Assembly: GCA_017161655.1 (NCBI GenBank)
Contig: JADFCV010000003.1
Location: 85,954 to 148,265 of the forward strand
Length of the DNA stretch: 62,312 bases
Source of the DNA: Candidatus Sumerlaeota bacterium
GTDB taxonomy: Bacteria > Sumerlaeota > Sumerlaeia > Sumerlaeales > Sumerlaeaceae
Direction: 5' to 3'
In this document: piece after piece, positions 51,797 to 60,793 of the stretch
How the letters are laid out: each line of letters starts with the position of its first letter
How positions within the stretch are numbered: the stretch's first letter is position 1
Program-made: the position numbers and the translations under genes
The notes under the pieces: model-generated
What the model saw: only the letters and a program-made list of their open reading frames with translations
Told to the model about the DNA's origin: nothing
Databases searched by the model: none

Positions 51797-52804
51797 TCAG
51801 AGCGCTTGCTGGCGGCGCTGGCGCAGCGTAATGATGTAGTTCCGCACAAGACCGCGCACGATGCGCCAGGGGGAAAAGCTAATCGGCATGAGAAGCGGAA
51901 GGCGAAAATCTGCCACACGCAGCCTCTCGAGCGGCGGCCCAATGACTTCAATACGATCGAGATCCACGCACCCCACACCCATTTGCTCTGCTGCTACGAG
52001 AGTGCTGAGCTGGCGCCAGGGCAGTCCAATAATTTCCACAGCCACTCGATCGAGAGCGACAGCATCGGTCGCGGCCATGACCAACCCCAGAGTACGTGGT
52101 TCACCGTTCGATGGCCCATGCCCTTCCATGGCGACGATTGCGTCCATAATCGTCAGGGCCGGTCGAACAAGCGCGTAATTCTCCACAAGCATGCGCGCAA
52201 ACCACTGACGGTTATCGCGTGAGAGCATGTGGAGCGCGGCCTTGCGACGTCCCGGCACACACCCAAACACGTTTTTTACCGCCAGCGTGAGAAGCATCTG
52301 CTGGTGAGCTTTAAACTTTGGAAGATTGATGACGAGGTCTGCTTCACGAATGGTTTTGCTGATTCGAAGTTGCGAAACACTGACGGCAGCCTGCGGAGGC
52401 CGTACGGGATCCCGTAATGTCAGGATGGGAATTCCCTCCCTTTGGGCCAGCTCTTCCAAACCATTCATCCTCGCCACGCCTTCTGCGGTGCCCCAACCTG
52501 GAGAATCAGCAATCACGGGCACGCCGCCGCATTCACGCACGAGATCGGCCACGGCCAAAATAAAAACGGGATGCGTGTTTGCGGCGCGTTCGGCTGGACG
52601 AGCCTGAACATAATTGGGCTTGAGCACCACCCGGGCGCCCGAGCGAACAAACGCTCCCATCCCCCCAAATGGTTCAAGAACGTGTTCAATAGCGCGGCGC
52701 GTTTCGGCTCGGACATACGCATCACAGCTCGCAATGGCAACGCGCGCTTTGTTGGCAGATGCTGAGGTGCTGAGCGTCGTGAAGTGCGAGTCGTGAGCTG
52801 CCAT
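51797..52804 (-). CDS. DUF362-family protein
   Basis: The 335-residue protein matches DUF362: VVLKPNYVQARPAERA, a CGGVPVIADSPGWG strand, NLPKFKAHQQMLLTLAVKN and EGHGPSNGEPRTLG. DUF362 proteins are often ferredoxin-linked or associated with metal or iron-sulfur processes, but this one lacks the C-terminal 4Fe-4S motif. The C-terminus is hydrophobic and basic. I chose the ATG at 52804; an upstream in-frame ATG at 52879 would add 25 residues without a ribosome-binding site. Function unknown. Confidence 0.8.
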   Translation of the reverse strand: MAAHDSHFTTLSTSASANKARVAIASCDAYVRAETRRAIEHVLEPFGGMGAFVRSGARVVLKPNYVQARPAERAANTHPVFILAVADLVRECGGVPVIADSPGWGTAEGVARMNGLEELAQREGIPILTLRDPVRPPQAAVSVSQLRISKTIREADLVINLPKFKAHQQMLLTLAVKNVFGCVPGRRKAALHMLSRDNRQWFARMLVENYALVRPALTIMDAIVAMEGHGPSNGEPRTLGLVMAATDAVALDRVAVEIIGLPWRQLSTLVAAEQMGVGCVDLDRIEVIGPPLERLRVADFRLPLLMPISFSPWRIVRGLVRNYIITLRQRRQQAL

Positions 52805-52982
52805 GTGAAAACGATAAATCCCCAGCCTGCAAAGTTTATTCGCGAGGTCGCTCTTTTCTCCACGAGGGAATGGACTCACTGAGCGCAGCTAAACTGACTC
52901 GTGCGCCAAAAGCATTTGCAATGGTGAGTCACCCTTTGATGATGCGTGGTAGAATGCAGTCAACGCTGAGGAGAACAGCAAA

Positions 52983-54026
52983 ATGAGCGACAAGATGCAA
53001 GCATCCTCGCCCGAACCAGACCCCTCTCTAAAACGCGAGCAAATCCGGCAGGTTATCATCATTGGTTCGGGTCCGGCAGGCCTCACAGCGGCTCTTTACG
53101 CAGCTCGCGCCACGCTGAAGCCGCTGGTCTTTGAGGGCGATGGTTTTTTCGAAACCATGCCGGGCGGCCAGCTTACCATTACGACGGAAGTGGAGAATTT
53201 CCCGGGCATGGTTCGATGGGAAGGTGACAAACTCCACGGGATGACCGGTCCCGAGATTGTCGCGGCGATCCGCAAACAGGCTCAATACTTTGGAGCGCAG
53301 TGCGAGAACAAACGCGTCACACGGGTGGACTTCAGCCGGCGCCCTCTGCGAGTGGAGTGCGACAATGAAGTCTACCACGCTGAGTCTGTGATCGTGGCTA
53401 CGGGAGCAAGCGCGCGATGGCTGGGCATCCCCAGTGAAGAAGAATACAAAAACTTTGGAGTCTCTGCATGCGCGACGTGCGACGGGGCGCTCTATCGAGA
53501 CAAGGACGTTGTCGTCGTGGGTGGTGGCGACACAGCAATGGAAGAGGCGCTTTTCCTCACTCGCCATGCGCGAAGCGTGACCGTCGTGCACCGACGTGAT
53601 CAGTTGAGAGCCTCAAAGATCATGGCCGAACGCGCGATGAAGCATCCGAGAATTCGCTTCGAATGGAACGCCGTAGTGGTGGAGATTCTGGGCAAGCAGG
53701 AAGGCTTCCGTAAGTTTGTGACGGGCGTCCGGTTGCGTGACACGAAGAGCGGAGAGGAGCGCGTGCTGCCATGTGACGGCGTGTTCATCGCCATCGGTCA
53801 CAAGCCGAATACAGAGATTTTCAAGGGCCAGCTGGAACTAGACGAAGCGGGTTACATCGTGACGAAAGGACGATCAACATACACAAGTGCGCCAGGGGTT
53901 TTCGCTGCCGGTGATTGCGCCGATCACGTGTATCGGCAGGCCATCACTGCCGCGGGGACCGGTTGCATGGCAGCGATCGATGCGGAGCGCTTCATCCAGG
54001 CGAACCCGTTAGATGAGACATTGTGA
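52983..54026 (+). CDS. trxB: Thioredoxin reductase
   Basis: The 347-residue flavoprotein reduces thioredoxin with NADPH. It has the FAD motif IIGSGPAGLTAALYAARA, the redox-active CATC (in SACATCDGALY), the NADPH motif VVGGGDTAMEEA followed by HRRDQLRA, and the FAD-binding GVFAAGDCAD near the C-terminus. An N-terminal extension of about 20 residues precedes the fold. GAGGAG lies ahead of ATG 52983. It could support the peroxiredoxin and ArsC encoded in the window; this is inference. It appears monocistronic. Confidence 0.95.
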   Translation: MSDKMQASSPEPDPSLKREQIRQVIIIGSGPAGLTAALYAARATLKPLVFEGDGFFETMPGGQLTITTEVENFPGMVRWEGDKLHGMTGPEIVAAIRKQAQYFGAQCENKRVTRVDFSRRPLRVECDNEVYHAESVIVATGASARWLGIPSEEEYKNFGVSACATCDGALYRDKDVVVVGGGDTAMEEALFLTRHARSVTVVHRRDQLRASKIMAERAMKHPRIRFEWNAVVVEILGKQEGFRKFVTGVRLRDTKSGEERVLPCDGVFIAIGHKPNTEIFKGQLELDEAGYIVTKGRSTYTSAPGVFAAGDCADHVYRQAITAAGTGCMAAIDAERFIQANPLDETL

Positions 54027-54243
54027 AACATGCTGAGCAAATTGGCGATGTTTTCCAAAGCCGGGATGAGGAAGCCCGGATGCTCACCGATATTTCCGAA
54101 ACTGTGCGGGAATGATCCGCTCTGTGCATTCGGCGGATGAACAGCGCAGCTCGGTGCCAAAACACGCGCGGCGATTGAAACTTGCACCTGCTGGCAGACT
54201 TGTGAGAGAGATAGCGTAGGCGCTCAGCAAGGAAGGAGCATCT

Positions 54244-54918
54244 ATGAAAACGCTCTCGGATTTTTTGGCAGCTTACAGTCAAGTGATTGCGCGGCGAGAA
54301 GAGGAAGCCGGGCAACGTGCAGCTTGCCATCCTCCCATTGTGGTTTCGCGCGAAGTGGGAAGCGGAGGACGGCGGATCGCTGAAATGCTTGCTCAGCGAC
54401 TCGGCTTTGTCCTTTGCGACAAGCAAATTCTCGACGAGCTGGCCGAGCGAGCAAAATTGCCCAAAGACTTCCTGGCCATGCTCGACGAACGACCGGCAAA
54501 GGCGTTAGAGCTCCTGGGGGCAAGCCTCCTTCGCGGGGTGAGCCTCACGCCGGAAGACTACGAACGACTGCTGAAATCAGGACTTCGAGCGCTCCTGAAG
54601 TTAGGCAGTGTGGTGATTGTGGGGCGGGGAGCCGTTTTTCTTGCCGAACCAGGCAAGGTCTTGCGCGTGCGTGTTGTTGCACCACTTGAGATTCGCATAA
54701 ATAACTTTATGACCTACGAACATATCTCGCGCGACGAAGCAGCGAAACGCATCGAAAAGGTAGAAAGAGAACGTGCGGAATTCTTGCGGCGTTATTTTGG
54801 AAAGGAAGAGGCTACCGCGGACTGCTTCGACATCGCTGTCAACACCCAGTGTCTATCGATGGAAGCGTGCGTCGAACTGATTCTGGAGGCTTACAAAAAA
54901 CTTTTCCCGTGCGCGTAG
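54244..54918 (+). CDS. Cytidylate-kinase-like protein
   Basis: The 224-residue protein belongs to the cytidylate-kinase-like group (PF13189). Its P-loop-like opening is SREVGSGGRRIAEMLAQRLG, and it carries VVIVGRGAVFLAEP and a lid-like RIEKVERERAEFLRRYFG. It is distinct from Cmk proper, and its substrate is not known; some relatives are nucleotide or other small-molecule kinases. AAGGAG lies ahead of the ATG. A short spacer separates it from the ATP synthase operon. Confidence 0.8.
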   Translation: MKTLSDFLAAYSQVIARREEEAGQRAACHPPIVVSREVGSGGRRIAEMLAQRLGFVLCDKQILDELAERAKLPKDFLAMLDERPAKALELLGASLLRGVSLTPEDYERLLKSGLRALLKLGSVVIVGRGAVFLAEPGKVLRVRVVAPLEIRINNFMTYEHISRDEAAKRIEKVERERAEFLRRYFGKEEATADCFDIAVNTQCLSMEACVELILEAYKKLFPCA

Positions 54919-55119
54919 GGCGTCGCAGTTCCGCGGGTGCCTGAAGACATCTCCTGAATCACCCCGGCAGCGACGAGTGGGAGCGAATAAGAGAAGCAGG
55001 TGATAGTAGACAAAGTTTGTGCCATTTTTCACAGTGTGCGGGTTTTCTTGTGAAGACACGGCAGATACGTGAGAAGTTCTTGAGCATGGTGCGCGTTGCA
55101 TCACAGAAAACCCTTAAGA

Positions 55120-55365
55120 ATGGCTGCACCCCAAAAGATTGAGTCAGATAAACAGCAGCAAAAGGCGCGGGAGGCGCGACATGTGTCGCTGGGAATTACG
55201 ATCCCGACAACTTTTGCGGCTGCAATTGTGGTAGGAGTCGTGATCGGTTATGGACTGGACCGGTGGCTAGGCACAGGACCGTGGCTGACTCTTCTTTTTT
55301 TGGGGTTGGGTTTCGCGGCCGGAATCCGCGAGATGTTAAGTGTGTTGAAGAAAATGGATCGGTAA
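55120..55365 (+). CDS. AtpZ/AtpI-family small membrane protein
   Basis: This 81-residue protein has a charged N-terminus and two predicted membrane helices (LGITIPTTFAAAIVVGVVIG and GPWLTLLFLGLGFAAG) joined by YGLDRWLGTG, the AtpZ pattern. AtpZ-type proteins occur at the start of F1Fo operons and aid assembly or cation uptake. It sits four bases ahead of the AtpI-AtpB fusion. The ATG at 55120 begins MAAPQKIES. Probably the first gene of the ATP synthase operon. Confidence 0.85.
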   Translation: MAAPQKIESDKQQQKAREARHVSLGITIPTTFAAAIVVGVVIGYGLDRWLGTGPWLTLLFLGLGFAAGIREMLSVLKKMDR

Positions 55366-55369
55366 GGGC

Positions 55370-56860
55370 ATGGTGCCGTCTGCGATCGTAAAACTGATGA
55401 AAACCAGTGGAGTGGTCGGCGGTCTCGCAGCCGCCGTCTGGAGCCTTTGGGATTGGCGAGCAGGAGTGACATTCGGCCTGGCCGTGGCCTGGGCTATGGC
55501 TAATGTCGGCGTCTGGACTAAGCTTATCCAATCTGTTATAGTGGTCGGCCAACGCCGTCGCATTCAGGTGCTTGGCTGGCTTGGTGCGAAACTTTTTATG
55601 CTTGCCGGTGGTTTTGCTGCAGTGTGGGCAGCCGCTCCCCTTTCGGTATCCCAGACTATCGCACTCACCGTTGGAGTGTTTTCTGTCTTGTTAGCTGCGA
55701 CGGTCCTGGCGTTCCTTGGGGCATTCCTTGATAACCCAACCCCACGTTCCTGCGATGAAAACGAGAACAAAGCCTCACGCAAAGCTGAAGCGGCATCGAC
55801 ACTGGTTGCGCTATTGGCCGTGGTGACACTTTTTGCTGCAGCAGAGGGACGCGCGAATGTCCCTGCCATAGCCAATGCTCCCCATGAAGCCAAGAACGCG
55901 CTTGTCATGACAAACCAGGCAGAGGGACGCTCAAGTTCTTCCCTCTCTGCTCAAGAGGAAAAAATCGCTCCTCATGGTTCTGGAGAGCATGAAACGCAAA
56001 GTGGCGAAGGGCATGGGCACAACGAAACAGCAAAACCCGAGCTTCCGAATTTGATCACTGTTTTTCTGCAACTCGAAGTGGGCGGCCAACGGGTGGCCGA
56101 CACGCCGCTGGGCCATTTCCTTCACGTTTACGAGTATCAAATCTTTCTTGTCTTGATTACCTTGTTCCTTTGCGCCGTGATTCTGGCCACTGCTGGCCTA
56201 CGTGCCCTCATTCCCGGCCCCATGCAAGCCCTGCTCGAGATTGTGGTGGAGGGTTTTTACAACTTTTTTGCCGGCGTTTTAGGCAGTCACGAGCGCGCTC
56301 GACGCCACATGCCGTTCTTTGGCTCGATTTTTCTTTTCATCTGGTTCAATAACATGTTCGGCATTGTGCCGCTGTTTACCGGCGCAACGTCGACCTTCCA
56401 GCTCACAGCTTCATTAGCCGTGCTTGTTTTCTTTTACGTCCACATCAATGCCATCCGCGAGGCTGGCTTTAAACACTGGTTTATGCATCTTCTGCAGGAT
56501 CCCAAGGACGTCATGGGGTGGGTCCTGGCGCCCGTGTTTTTTGTCCTTCACGTGATCGGCGAGCTCGCCAAACCCCTCTCGCTGTCGCTGCGTCTTTTCG
56601 GTAACATTACGGGCGAACACATCCTTAGTGGTGTTTTTCTCATTCTGGGGTTGTTGCTGATGAGTGCTATTTGGCCCCATCCCTGGGTGGGTGTTCCCCT
56701 GCATTTGCCATTCCTTTTCTTGTCGTTACTTGTGGGAACCATTCAGGCCACGGTGTTTACTTTGCTCTCGACGATTTATCTCGCGTTGTTCTTGCCCCAT
56801 GATGAACACGCGCATGGCGAAGAGCACGGCGAGAATCCTGCAGCGCAAGAAGCGCATTGA
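55370..56860 (+). CDS. atpB: AtpI-AtpB fusion: ATP synthase subunit a with an N-terminal AtpI-like membrane domain
   Basis: The 496-residue product has two parts. Residues 1-125 are four hydrophobic segments like the ATP-synthase subunit I family. A second hydrophobic segment (about 140-160) then resembles a signal peptide, followed by a low-complexity histidine-rich linker (about 165-225). The rest (about 230-496) is subunit a: LEIVVEGFYNFFAG, FNNMFGIVPLF, and LRLFGNITGEH with the essential proton-channel Arg408. Subunit a of some phyla begins with a signal-like segment, so the fusion may join atpI and atpB end to end. AGGGC lies before the ATG. Separation from atpZ is four bases. Confidence 0.85.
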   Translation: MVPSAIVKLMKTSGVVGGLAAAVWSLWDWRAGVTFGLAVAWAMANVGVWTKLIQSVIVVGQRRRIQVLGWLGAKLFMLAGGFAAVWAAAPLSVSQTIALTVGVFSVLLAATVLAFLGAFLDNPTPRSCDENENKASRKAEAASTLVALLAVVTLFAAAEGRANVPAIANAPHEAKNALVMTNQAEGRSSSSLSAQEEKIAPHGSGEHETQSGEGHGHNETAKPELPNLITVFLQLEVGGQRVADTPLGHFLHVYEYQIFLVLITLFLCAVILATAGLRALIPGPMQALLEIVVEGFYNFFAGVLGSHERARRHMPFFGSIFLFIWFNNMFGIVPLFTGATSTFQLTASLAVLVFFYVHINAIREAGFKHWFMHLLQDPKDVMGWVLAPVFFVLHVIGELAKPLSLSLRLFGNITGEHILSGVFLILGLLLMSAIWPHPWVGVPLHLPFLFLSLLVGTIQATVFTLLSTIYLALFLPHDEHAHGEEHGENPAAQEAH

Positions 56861-56950
56861 CGATGCAACAGGATTCGGAGCGCGAGTGGGTGTGAAAAGT
56901 TTTGGGTCGGACGCGATAAGGCCCAGAGAACATTAGGAGGCATTGCGAGC

Positions 56951-57187
56951 ATGGACAAAGTCACAGCGATGGCACTGGCCTACGGCATCGGTTTGGGAAT
57001 TGCAGCCTTTGGGTCGGCACTTGGCCTAGGCAAGGCCGTGGGAAGCGCGATGGAAGCGATTGGTCGCCAGCCGGAAGCATCGGGAAAAATTCAAACCGCG
57101 ATGATCATTGGCTCGGCGTTCATTGAGGCGCTCACGATCTATGCGTTGATCAGCCCGTTTATCGCATCGCTCACGTTCTTCAAGTAA
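56951..57187 (+). CDS. atpE: F1Fo ATP synthase subunit c
   Basis: The 78-residue hairpin has two membrane helices and the polar loop GRQPEAS. The ion-binding glutamate is Glu59 in SAFIEALTIYAL. The Na+ signature of Ilyobacter-type c subunits (Gln in helix 1 and Glu-Ser in helix 2) is absent: helix 1 has GLG and helix 2 has Glu-Ala. Proton coupling is thus more likely. AGGAGG lies 10 bases ahead. A strong hairpin follows before atpF. Confidence 0.95.
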   Translation: MDKVTAMALAYGIGLGIAAFGSALGLGKAVGSAMEAIGRQPEASGKIQTAMIIGSAFIEALTIYALISPFIASLTFFK

Positions 57188-57202
57188 GCGTGACCACTTG
57201 GC

Positions 57203-57252
57203 GGTGGCGAGGGGCGCCGTGTGCCTCTTGAGAAGCGATCGCCCCTCCCACC
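57203..57252 (+). other. Intercistronic hairpin between atpE and atpF
   Basis: A 13-bp stem with one bulged base (57203-57216 with 57240-57252, ending GAGGGGCG/CGCCCCTC) lies directly after the atpE stop. No T tract follows. Its position suggests a role in segmental stability or in the high relative expression of subunit c. Confidence 0.65.
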
Positions 57253-57275
57253 CATGAGGCGAAAGGCTGATAATC

Positions 57276-57758
57276 ATGCAAACTCTTGTCGCACAAGTTC
57301 TCACGAGCGTTCTCGCCTTCGCGATTTTCTACGTCGTGGCGAAACGCCTTTTCTGGACAAGCATCCTCACAGCGATCGAGGAGCGTCAGCGGCGCATTCG
57401 AAACGAGCTTGAGCGCATCGATGAACTCAAAGCGAAAGTGCAGAAGCTCGAGCAGGAATATCAATCGCACCTCGCCCAGATTGAGCGTGAGGCGAATCAG
57501 CGCAAACAGCAGGAAATTGCCGAGGGCAAGCGTATCGCGGAGGAAATCAAGGAGCAAGCTCGTCGCGAGGCCAAGGCAGAGATAGCGCGTATGCATCAAA
57601 TCCTCGAGCTGGAGGTGGACCGCGTGAGAGCGGAACTCAAAGCCGAGGTTGTTCGCCTTACGCTCGAAGCCGCAGAGAGAATCATCGAGGAACGTCTCGA
57701 CGACAAAAAGCATCGCGAGCTCGTTGCGAGATTTGTTGAGGAACTGAGTCGGCAATGA
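57276..57758 (+). CDS. atpF: F1Fo ATP synthase subunit b
   Basis: The 160-residue protein has one N-terminal membrane helix (VLTSVLAFAIFYVVAKRLF) and then a long charged helix rich in Glu, Lys and Arg that forms the peripheral stalk. GAGGCGAAAGG lies ahead of the ATG. Its stop overlaps the atpH start (ATGA). Only one b subunit is seen, without a b' copy. Confidence 0.93.
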   Translation: MQTLVAQVLTSVLAFAIFYVVAKRLFWTSILTAIEERQRRIRNELERIDELKAKVQKLEQEYQSHLAQIEREANQRKQQEIAEGKRIAEEIKEQARREAKAEIARMHQILELEVDRVRAELKAEVVRLTLEAAERIIEERLDDKKHRELVARFVEELSRQ

Positions 57759-58312
57759 AGTACGTTGACCCCGTCATCACAGAACGTTATGCGCGCGCTC
57801 TTTATCGCTCTGCGGACAAACTGGGGCAGCTCGCCCAGGTCCTGGAGGATATCGAGAAGCTCTCGCCGCTTCTTGGACTTGCGAGCAAGTTGCAGCTGTT
57901 TCTCGACAGTCCCCAGATATCCACGGAAGCGAAACGCGACCTCATCATGCGTGCGATTGTCCCGCACGTGAGTTCGGTGACGGGGCGGCTCTTGCTTCTT
58001 CTCCTAGCAAAGGGGCGGACGGAATATGCTGTGGCGATTTTCAGTCGCTTTAAGAAAATCGCCCGTGAAGCACAGGGAATCTTTGACGCCAAAGTCGTTT
58101 CTGCGGTGCCGCTGGCCGACGGGGAGAGAGCGCGGTTGCAAGCAGTGCTCGAGGAGTACATGCGCGCACGACTCGCCATTTCCTTCCTTGTAGATCCGCG
58201 GGTTGTCGGCGGTGTGCGCTTTCAATGCGGCGATCTTCTTCTCGATAACACTGTGCGCAGCAAGCTCGATCGCCTGCGTGAACGACTCGAAAGGCTGGTG
58301 ACGGCAAAATGA
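57755..58312 (+). CDS. atpH: F1Fo ATP synthase subunit delta
   Basis: The 185-residue protein matches delta/OSCP: TERYARALYRSADKLG near the start and the C-terminal domain with LAISFLVDPRVVGGVRFQCG, DNTVRSKL and the closing helix. It links the peripheral stalk to the alpha-beta head. It overlaps atpF by four bases and the DinB-like gene by four bases (ATGA at both ends), so the three are translationally coupled. Confidence 0.93.
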   Translation: MKYVDPVITERYARALYRSADKLGQLAQVLEDIEKLSPLLGLASKLQLFLDSPQISTEAKRDLIMRAIVPHVSSVTGRLLLLLLAKGRTEYAVAIFSRFKKIAREAQGIFDAKVVSAVPLADGERARLQAVLEEYMRARLAISFLVDPRVVGGVRFQCGDLLLDNTVRSKLDRLRERLERLVTAK

Positions 58313-58797
58313 AGACGAAGTCGGAGTTTAGAAAAAAGTTTTCTATCGAGGGCTTACGCACGCAACGGTTGGCCCGCGTATTTGAAGATCGCGATCTGAC
58401 AGTGAAACCCGCAGAGGGCTCTATGACCGTGGCTGAGCTTCTTGCTCACATTATCGCGAGCAGAAACTTCCTTCGAGGAGTCTTTGGGGAAGAAACGCCT
58501 ACGACCGAGCTTTTTAAGATTCCCGTGGCCAGCGAGAGTGCTTCGAGTTTGCGACGCGAACTCGCCTCAAGCTGGCGCGCAATTCTGAATGCCCTCGATG
58601 CCACCGACGATCACCTGCTGGCGCAAAAGATTTCGCCGTTTGGCCCTGATTGGGAGATGAGTCGAATGGAGATGGCTGAGCTTATGCTCGAACACGAGAT
58701 TCACCACCGCGGGCAACTCAGCGTTTACGCCCGAGTGGCAGGTAAAATCCCACCCGACATGTACGCACCGGTGACGGAAGAAGTTTTGGAGGATTAA
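58309..58797 (+). CDS. DinB-like metal-binding helical protein inside the ATP synthase operon
   Basis: The 162-residue protein is a DinB/YfiT-type four-helix bundle with the metal histidine pattern: one in [12 protein letters not shown] and two in [20 protein letters not shown]. These proteins are often mycothiol- or bacillithiol-linked transferases or of unknown function. Here it is set between atpH and atpA, overlapping atpH by ATGA and 16 bases ahead of atpA. Such a gene is not a known ATP synthase component, so its presence is odd. Function unknown. Confidence 0.8.
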   Translation: MKTKSEFRKKFSIEGLRTQRLARVFEDRDLTVKPAEGSMTVAELLAHIIASRNFLRGVFGEETPTTELFKIPVASESASSLRRELASSWRAILNALDATDDHLLAQKISPFGPDWEMSRMEMAELMLEHEIHHRGQLSVYARVAGKIPPDMYAPVTEEVLED

Positions 58798-58813
58798 CCA
58801 AGAGGATAGCGCT

Positions 58814-60391
<1,578 letters not shown>

Positions 60392-60793
60392 AGGCCACAG
60401 GGCAGAGACATGCGCATGACAGCGCAAAGGTGAACTGACGATCCTCTTTTGGGCGTCGCCACTTCTGCTTTAGAAGGTGCCTTTTTCTCGACGACTCGAT
60501 GCCACGGCATGGGAACAGATGCCCATACGGGTTACTAGCGGAAGTCTCGATGTGGTGAACTGTTTGCCCCAGTGATCCTTCGCGCCCGGACGAGTGCTCT
60601 CCACGGGCAGTGGGATGAATTCCCCTCTGGCGCTGACCGGGCAGTTTACGAACCTTACAGTATCTGCTTGCATACACGTTAGCTTTTCGTTTCTGAGTTG
60701 CTTTGGTGCAGTACGGGAAATGGCCTCATCTCCGGATCACAGAACAAAAGCATCGGCGTGACTGACGCTGAGAAAAGCAAGCAGGTAGGGACA
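60392..60793 (+). other. Intergenic region after atpA
   Basis: No gene is seen between atpA and the carboxypeptidase. It contains the candidate terminator listed separately and an unremarkable spacer. Confidence 0.4.
60462..60490 (+). terminator. Candidate terminator after atpA
   Basis: An imperfect hairpin (CACTTCT around 60462 with AGAAGGTG up to 60482, one bulge) is followed by CCTTTTTCTC. It supports the view that the ATP synthase operon ends after atpA. Confidence 0.5.
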
